The notes beneath the pieces are model-generated. The model was not told the DNA's origin, did no database searches, and saw only the letters and a program-made list of their open reading frames with translations. The position numbers were made by a program, and so were the translations under genes. This document shows positions 31,081 through 36,124 of a stretch of DNA of 36,124 nucleotides, one piece after another (the first letter of the stretch is position 1; every line of letters starts with the position of its first letter). Source of the DNA: Betaproteobacteria bacterium RIFCSPLOWO2_12_FULL_62_58 (GTDB lineage: Bacteria > Pseudomonadota > Gammaproteobacteria > Burkholderiales > SG8-41); the NCBI GenBank assembly GCA_001772005.1, contig MERI01000197.1, positions 1 to 36,124 of the forward strand. Reading direction: 5' to 3'.

Positions 31081-32391
31081 ATGAAATGTGTGGATGATTT
31101 TCGCCTGCGGTTCGGCAGGCAGGAACTGGTGCCGATCATGGTTGGCGGGATGGGAGTGGACATCTCGACGGCAGAGCTTGCGCTCGAAGCGGCGAGGCTT
31201 GGGGGCATCGGCCACATCTCCGACGCCATGGTCAAAACGGTCTCGGACCGGCGTTTCAAGACAGATTTCGTCAAAGGCAAGCTCAAGCGCTACAAATTCA
31301 ACGTCGCCAACTCCGACAAATCCGCGGTGCTGTTCGACCTGGGCAGGCTCGCCAAGGCGACGCATAACCACGTGGACCGGGCCATGCAAGCCAAGCGCGG
31401 CAATGGCTTGATCTTCGTGAATTGCATGGAAAAACTCACGATGAATGCGCCGCGCGAGACACTGCGCGTGCGGCTGAGCGCCGCGCTCGATGCCGGCATC
31501 GACGGCATTACGCTGAGCGCCGGACTGCATCTCGGTTCGTTTGCGCTGATCGCGGATCATCCGCGTTTTCGCGATGCCAGGCTCGGCATCATAGTCTCAT
31601 CGCTGCGGGCGCTGCAGCTGTTCCTGCGCAAGAATGCCAGACTCGGCCGGTTGCCTGATTACATCGCCGTGGAGGGACCGCTTGCCGGCGGGCACCTCGG
31701 CTTCGGCATCGACGACTGGGCGAAACATGACCTGCGCGTGATCGTGACCGGGATCCAGCAATACCTGCATGCCGAAAAACTGGATATTCCGCTCATTCCG
31801 GCGGGCGGCATTTTCACCGGCAGCGACGCCGTGTCCTACCTCGAAAGCGGCGCCGCGGCGGTGCAAGTGGCGACGCGTTTTACCGCGACGCGAGAGTGCG
31901 GTCTGCCCGACAAGGTGAAGCAGGAGTACTTCAAGGCGAACGAGGAGGACATCGAGGTCAACATGATCTCGCCGACCGGCTACCCGATGCGCATGTTGAA
32001 GGGCAGCCCGGCGATCGGCGCGGGCATCCGGCCCAACTGCGAGGCCTACGGGTATCTGCTCGACGGCTCAGGCAATTGCGCCTACATCACGGCGTACAAC
32101 CGCGAGGTCGCGGCGCACCCGAAGGCGAAGAAGATCTCGGTGATGGACAAGACTTGCCTGTGCACCGCCATGCGCAACTTCGATTGCTGGACCTGCGGGC
32201 ATAACACTTACCGGCTCAAAGACACCACGCGGCGCCTGGCTGACGGCACCTATCAGCTCCTCAGCACGGAGCATGTGTTCCGCGACTACCAGTTCAGCAT
32301 TGACCAGAAGATCGCGTTGCCGCCTGATCCATCTCCGGCGGAAAACGCCCCGAACCAATTGAACCAGGCGCACGGGAAACCCGATAAGTAA
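31081..32391 (+). CDS. Nitronate monooxygenase / 2-nitropropane dioxygenase-like flavoprotein
   Basis: The 436-residue TIM-barrel flavoprotein fits the nitronate monooxygenase/FabK-related family. It has P-I-M-V-G-G-M-G-V-D-I-S near the N-terminus, the FMN-region motif A-V-E-G-P-L-A-G-G-H-L-G-F-G, and I-P-L-I-P-A-G-G-I-F-T-G-S-D-A. The C-terminal part is unusual, with a cysteine set T-C-L-C-T-A-M, then F-D-C-W-T-C-G-H-N-T-Y, that could bind a metal or iron-sulfur centre. The ATG at 31081 has ribosome binding site AAGGA. Family members oxidise nitronates or act as flavin oxidoreductases; which applies is not known. It follows the Mo hydroxylase cluster but is separated from it by a REP-like repeat. 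Confidence 0.82.
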   Translation: MKCVDDFRLRFGRQELVPIMVGGMGVDISTAELALEAARLGGIGHISDAMVKTVSDRRFKTDFVKGKLKRYKFNVANSDKSAVLFDLGRLAKATHNHVDRAMQAKRGNGLIFVNCMEKLTMNAPRETLRVRLSAALDAGIDGITLSAGLHLGSFALIADHPRFRDARLGIIVSSLRALQLFLRKNARLGRLPDYIAVEGPLAGGHLGFGIDDWAKHDLRVIVTGIQQYLHAEKLDIPLIPAGGIFTGSDAVSYLESGAAAVQVATRFTATRECGLPDKVKQEYFKANEEDIEVNMISPTGYPMRMLKGSPAIGAGIRPNCEAYGYLLDGSGNCAYITAYNREVAAHPKAKKISVMDKTCLCTAMRNFDCWTCGHNTYRLKDTTRRLADGTYQLLSTEHVFRDYQFSIDQKIALPPDPSPAENAPNQLNQAHGKPDK

Positions 32392-32541
32392 GCGCCCCTT
32401 GGTTCTCGCAGCGTGTACGTCCCGCCCGCCTCGGCAACTTCGCGAAACATTGCCTGGATCCCAAACCCGACCTTCGATGCGTTGCGCGGGTCCGACCCGG
32501 TTCCAGGCTCGACAATCAACGCGCGGCTGTAACTGCCGATG

Positions 32542-35010
32542 CTACTTCTTCGCGGCGCGCTTCTTTGTCGGCTTCTTTGCGCCGCGCTTTTTCTTGGCCG
32601 TTGCCGGTTTCTTCTTCGCTTTGCCCGCGGACTTCGTGGCAGCGGTCTTACCTCCCATTTTCTTCGCTGCCACTGTTTTCTTCGCCGGGCGCTTGCGGGC
32701 AACCGCAGCCTTCTTCTTGGCCGCGGGTTTTTTCGCCGCGCCGTGAAACAGGTTCAAGGCCGAACCCTTGCGGAACCATTCGAGCTGCGGTCCGCTGAAC
32801 GTGTGGTTGAGCTTCAGCATCTCGGTCGTGCCGTCGGCGTGCTTCACCCGGCACTCGACCGGTTTGCCGGGCGCGAGCGCGTTAAGGCCGACGAGGCTCA
32901 AGCGGTCGTCCTCGCGTATGCGGTCGTAGTCCGCCGGGCTCTGGAACGTGAGCGCGAGCAGGCCCTGCTTCTTGAGGTTCGACTCGTGGATGCGCGCGAA
33001 GCTGCGGACGATCACCGCGACGCCGCCTAATAGGCGCGGCGACAGCGCCGCGTGCTCGCGGCTACTGCCCTCGCCGTAGTTGGCGTCGCCGACGATCACC
33101 CACTTGACGCCCTTCGCCTTGTAGTCGCGCGCGACCTTGGAAACCATCTCGCCGGTGGCGCTCGTCAGCACATTCTTGACCTTGCCGGCTTCGCCGGTAT
33201 AGGCGTTGATCGCGCCCATGCACATGTTGTCGCTGAACTTGTCGAGATGCCCACGGAAGCGCAGCCACGGCCCGGCCGGAGAGATGTGATCGGTCGTGGT
33301 CTTGCCCTTGGTTTTCAGCAGCACCGGAACGTCGACAAAGTCCTTGCCGTCCCACGCGGGCCACGGCTGCATCAATTGCAGCCGCTGGCTCTTGGGATCG
33401 ACACTCAGCATGACGCGGCTGCCGTCCGCGGGAGGTGCGATGTAGTTGGCATGCCCGCGGTCGAAGTTTTTCGCCGGCACTTCGGGCGCCGGCTTCGGCG
33501 GATTCAGCTTGAACGGCTGGCCGTCCGCGCCAATGAGCGGGTCGGTGAGCGGGTTGAATGACAACTTGCCGGAAAGCGCAAACGCGGTGACGATCTCGGG
33601 ACTCGCAATGAAGTTCATAGTGGTCGCCTGGCCGTCGTTGCGCGCCGGGAAGTTGCGGTTGTACGAGGTGACGATGGTGTTCGGCACCGCGGCGACCTTC
33701 CTGGCCCTGCGCCACTGGCCGATGCATGGGCCGCAGGCGTTCGCCAGCACGGTGCCGTCGATATCCTTGAGCGATTGCATCTGGCCATCGCGCTCAATGG
33801 TGGCGCGCACCTGTTCCGACCCGGGTGTAACGAGGAACGGCACGGCGGACTTGACACCGTGCGCCTTCGCCTGCTCCGCGACGTCCGCCGCGCGGCTCAT
33901 GTCCTCATAGGACGAGTTGGTGCAACTGCCGATGAGCGCGCTCGAGATCCGGTCGAGGAACTTGTTGTCCGCGTCGCTCACCTCGGCGGCGAGCTTCGAT
34001 ATCGGACGCGCGCGGTCCGGAGAGTGCGGGCCGACGACGTGCGGTTCGAGCGTGGAGAGGTCGAGCCTCACCACGCGGTCGTAGTATTTCTCGGGGTCGG
34101 CTTCGACTTCCGGGTCCGGCTGCAGCAGGTCTATGTGCTTCTCCATCAGCGGCACGAGCGCGCCGCGGCCGGTCGCGCGCAGGTACTTGGCCATGTGCTC
34201 GTCGGCGGGAAACATCGAGGTGGTCGCGCCGAGCTCCGCGCCCATGTTGGTGATGGTGGCCTTGCCGGTGGCGCTGATGGTGCGCGCGCCGGGGCCGATG
34301 TATTCGACAATCGCGTTGGTGCCGCCGGACACGGTGAGCTGGCCCGCGACGTAGAGGATCACGTCCTTGGGCGCGGTCCAGCCGCTCATTTTTCCGGTCA
34401 GGTACACGCAGATGTGCTTCGGATACAGCACTTCCCACGGCAGCCCGGCGATGGTTTCCACGGCGTCGGCGCCGCCGACGCCGACGGAGCACGCGCCGAG
34501 TCCGCCGGCGTTGGGCGTGTGCGAGTCGGTGCCGATGATGAGCTCGCCGGGAAAGGCGTAGTTCTCCAGGACGACCTGGTGGATGATGCCTGCGCCCGGC
34601 TCCCAGAAGCCCGCGCCGTACTTGGCGGCCGCGGAGCGCAGGAAGTCATAAACCTCGGTATTTTCCGCGAGCGACTCGCGCAAGTCCCGCTCGCCCTCGA
34701 CGCGCGCCTGGATCAGGTGGTCGCAGTGGATCGTGGTCGGCACCGCGACCTGATCGCGCCGCGTCTGCATGAACTGCAGCAGGCCGGTCTGCCCGAGCAC
34801 GTCCTGGAAAACGACGCGGTCGGGACGCAGGAACAGGTAGCTCTTGCCGGGTTGCAGGTCCTGGCGTTCCGGGTCGTCGAGGTGCCCGAGCAGCACCTTG
34901 TCGGCCAAGGTCAGCGGTTTGCCCAGACGGCGGCGTACCACGTTGAGATTTTTCGCCATGGTCTCGTACACCTTGCCCGCCATTTCGGGAGTCGATTCGA
35001 TAGTAACCAT
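32542..35010 (-). CDS. Aconitate hydratase with lysine-rich H1-like tail
   Basis: The first ~755 of 822 residues form a full aconitase of the mitochondrial-type subgroup, which interconverts citrate and isocitrate in the citric acid cycle. The 4Fe-4S ligands are C363 (G-S-C-T-N-S-S), C426 and C429 (A-C-G-P-C-I-G). The swivel domain has G-D-A-N-Y-G-E-G-S-S-R-E-H-A. About 65 residues (758-822) then form a highly basic tail with 25 lysines, 4 arginines and many alanines and prolines (K-K-P-A-A-K-K-K-A-A-V-A-R-K-R-P), like histone-H1-type or AlgP-type repeats. The tail is in the same frame and reaches the stop codon. A ribosome binding site (AGGAGA) precedes the ATG. The tail may bind nucleic acid, which is inference. 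It has no obvious partner gene in the window. Confidence 0.9.
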   Translation of the reverse strand: MVTIESTPEMAGKVYETMAKNLNVVRRRLGKPLTLADKVLLGHLDDPERQDLQPGKSYLFLRPDRVVFQDVLGQTGLLQFMQTRRDQVAVPTTIHCDHLIQARVEGERDLRESLAENTEVYDFLRSAAAKYGAGFWEPGAGIIHQVVLENYAFPGELIIGTDSHTPNAGGLGACSVGVGGADAVETIAGLPWEVLYPKHICVYLTGKMSGWTAPKDVILYVAGQLTVSGGTNAIVEYIGPGARTISATGKATITNMGAELGATTSMFPADEHMAKYLRATGRGALVPLMEKHIDLLQPDPEVEADPEKYYDRVVRLDLSTLEPHVVGPHSPDRARPISKLAAEVSDADNKFLDRISSALIGSCTNSSYEDMSRAADVAEQAKAHGVKSAVPFLVTPGSEQVRATIERDGQMQSLKDIDGTVLANACGPCIGQWRRARKVAAVPNTIVTSYNRNFPARNDGQATTMNFIASPEIVTAFALSGKLSFNPLTDPLIGADGQPFKLNPPKPAPEVPAKNFDRGHANYIAPPADGSRVMLSVDPKSQRLQLMQPWPAWDGKDFVDVPVLLKTKGKTTTDHISPAGPWLRFRGHLDKFSDNMCMGAINAYTGEAGKVKNVLTSATGEMVSKVARDYKAKGVKWVIVGDANYGEGSSREHAALSPRLLGGVAVIVRSFARIHESNLKKQGLLALTFQSPADYDRIREDDRLSLVGLNALAPGKPVECRVKHADGTTEMLKLNHTFSGPQLEWFRKGSALNLFHGAAKKPAAKKKAAVARKRPAKKTVAAKKMGGKTAATKSAGKAKKKPATAKKKRGAKKPTKKRAAKK

Positions 35011-35171
35011 TTTCCAGCTCTCCTAGTTCTTAGATTAATAATCCTGGGGGACAGACCCCTAAGAAGGAAACGGCGTATGTCCGTTGCTTGCCGTTAGCGG
35101 ACAACGTCCGTCATAGATCAAGTTGCGACTTCTACAGTTAAGGGACCTCTTCACGCCTCACGCCTCAGGCT

Positions 35172-35323
35172 TTACTCCGGCTTGATGCCGGCCTCCTTGA
35201 TGACCTTTGCCCACTTGGCCGTGTCGGATACGTCTGCTGCGCGTATGCGCCCGCTGCTGCCGCGGCGAAAAAGGCCGCCAGCATGCACTGCATCAAACTA
35301 TGCCTGGTGAACACGGCTTTCAT
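35172..35323 (-). pseudogene. Decayed Bug/TctC solute-binding protein gene (remnant 1)
   Basis: The 5' end is a typical Bug/TctC receptor start: signal peptide (M-K-A-V-F-T-R-H-S-L-M-Q ... A-A-A-G-A-Y-A-Q-Q) and T-Y-P-T-R-P. The sequence then jumps to the family's C-terminus, readable in another frame as D-T-A-K-W-A-K-V-I-K-E-A-G-I-K-P-E before a TAA at 35172. About 85% of the gene is missing. The junction sits in CCGACACGGCC, a short sequence that both original sites would share, so the deletion probably ran between 11-bp direct repeats. An upstream in-frame ATG at 35404 also has a ribosome binding site. Confidence 0.75.
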
Positions 35324-35444
35324 ATGGTTTCCTTCCATGCGAAATACGCTCGGCAACCGCACTGTATCCGTCCGCGGTACTGCCGACAAGCGGTCATCCG
35401 ACATCGCTTATCCTCCCGGGAAATGTGGCCGCCGCGGCCTCCGG

Positions 35445-36021
35445 CTACTCGACCTTGATGTTCGCGTCCCTGACGATCTTGGCCCAGCGCGCGGCGTTTT
35501 CGCCGGCGCGAACATGCCATTCCAGTTGCTGACGCCGAATCCGGAGACGGTCTCCCCGATGGCGGGAAGCTCGGGCAGCAGCGGCTGGCGCTGCGGCGGC
35601 GTCACCGCCAATGCGCGCAGCCTGCCGGAACTGATGTGCGGCAGCACGACGACATAGGTGGAAAACATCACCTAGAGGTCACCCGCAACCAGGTCCACCA
35701 GGGCGGGACCGCCGCCCTTGTACGGCACGTGCGTCATCTGGATGCCGGCCAGACGCTGAAAGAACTCGGCCGACAGATGGTCCGGCTGGCCAGCAGTTCG
35801 GTCGCAAGACGACCACCGGCGCCGGGCCGGTTGTCGATTACGATGGGTTGGCCCAACTGTGCGGAGAGCGGCTCGGCGATCGTGCGGCCTATCGTATCGG
35901 CCGCGCCGCCGGCCGGGAACGGGATGAGCGCGCGGATCGGCCGGACCGGATATTTCGCCTGCGCGAAAACCGCCGGCGCCCAGGAAACCCACAGACCTGT
36001 TAGACACAAGAAAAAGCCCAC
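35445..36021 (-). pseudogene. Decayed Bug/TctC solute-binding protein gene (remnant 2)
   Basis: This starts at GTG 36021, one base after the stop of the upstream dehydrogenase gene, with signal peptide G-F-F-L-C-L-T-G-L-W and K-Y-P-V-R-P-I-R-A-L-I-P-F-P-A-G-G. After E-L-L-A-S the frame is lost and the sequence resumes at H-L-S-A-E-F-F-Q-R-L-A-G. A TAG at 35674-35672 interrupts G-D-L-stop-V-M-F-S-T-Y. Finally F-A-P-A jumps to G-E-N-A-A-R-W-A-K-I-V-R-D-A-N-I-K-V-E, the normal C-terminus. Two internal deletions and one nonsense change make it inactive. Such receptors feed organic acids to tripartite tricarboxylate transporters, none of which is in the window. Confidence 0.8.
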
Positions 36022-36022
36022 C

Positions 36023-36124
36023 CTACCCCTGCGGATGAAGCACGATCTTGTGCGCTTCGACGTTGCGCGCCTCGAGCAGATGCAGGGCATCCGCCGCGCG
36101 GGTGAGCGGCAGCCGGTGACTGAT
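36023..36124 (-). CDS. Alcohol dehydrogenase, partial (C-terminal end, cut by window edge)
   Basis: The last 33 codons of a minus-strand gene run off the right edge. They read I-S-H-R-L-P-L-T-R-A-A-D-A-L-H-L-L-E-A-R-N-V-E-A-H-K-I-V-L-H and end P-Q-G-stop. This is the typical C-terminal helix-strand ending of zinc-type or quinone-oxidoreductase-type alcohol dehydrogenases (medium-chain family). The stop is one base before the GTG of the decayed receptor gene, so the two were co-translated. Cofactor and zinc sites lie outside the window. Confidence 0.7.
   Translation of the reverse strand: MSHRLPLTRAADALHLLEARNVEAHKIVLHPQG

Overview
The window looks like chromosomal DNA of a GC-rich betaproteobacterium, probably Burkholderiales-like. 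This is inferred from Bug/TctC-type solute-binding protein remnants, a GcvA-type LysR regulator, a zeta-class maleylacetoacetate isomerase, two molybdenum hydroxylase clusters and a KorAB operon. Several non-coding repeat families lie between the genes. No phage, plasmid or CRISPR signal is visible, and the species cannot be named from the sequence.

Layout, left to right: a tRNA-Lys gene on the minus strand (22-97); a major facilitator transporter facing a LysR regulator (247-2411); a small protein gene with a strong terminator, then a bactofilin (2582-3781); a secreted protein and a small membrane protein (3835-4858, minus). At 4957-6602 (minus) lies a two-gene operon whose first gene is a selenoprotein of the UGSC family. 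An in-frame TGA falls exactly at the U of the U-G-S-C motif and is followed at once by a perfect hairpin that can serve as a bacterial SECIS element. Naive gene calling breaks this gene in two. Divergent from it is an adenylate cyclase fused to a PilZ domain with intact c-di-GMP motifs.

8082-15771 (minus) is one five-gene electron-transfer operon. It holds an NfnA/SudB-like flavoprotein, an NfnB/GltD-like flavoprotein, the KorA and KorB subunits of a 2-oxoacid:ferredoxin oxidoreductase, and a 735-residue protein. That last protein ends in a ferredoxin-like domain and seems to contain a degenerate pyruvate:ferredoxin oxidoreductase-like region. The set could link 2-oxoacid oxidation, ferredoxin and NAD(P)H.

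16152-18851 holds a maleylacetoacetate isomerase, an enoyl-CoA hydratase, a small coiled-coil protein and a DUF1847 metal-binding protein. 19062-25110 (minus) is a molybdenum hydroxylase operon with FAD, 2Fe-2S and molybdopterin subunits plus a zinc alcohol dehydrogenase and an Asp/Glu-racemase-like protein. Its molybdopterin subunit is naturally split into two overlapping genes. 25408-30859 (plus) has an alpha/beta hydrolase with an apparent core deletion and a second molybdenum hydroxylase (FAD, 2Fe-2S, Mo), whose Mo subunit carries a perfect 156-bp in-frame tandem duplication. Then come a nitronate monooxygenase-like protein (31081-32391), an aconitase with a lysine-rich histone-H1-like tail (32542-35010, minus), and two decayed Bug/TctC receptor genes beside a partial alcohol dehydrogenase at the right edge.

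Most notable are the hidden selenoprotein with its SECIS-like hairpin and overlapping partner gene, the Kor/Nfn-like operon with its unusual fifth subunit, the cyclase-PilZ fusion, and the H1-tailed aconitase. From about 25 kb rightward there is a run of apparent deletions and a duplication, several of them at short direct repeats. These could be real genome decay or assembly errors.
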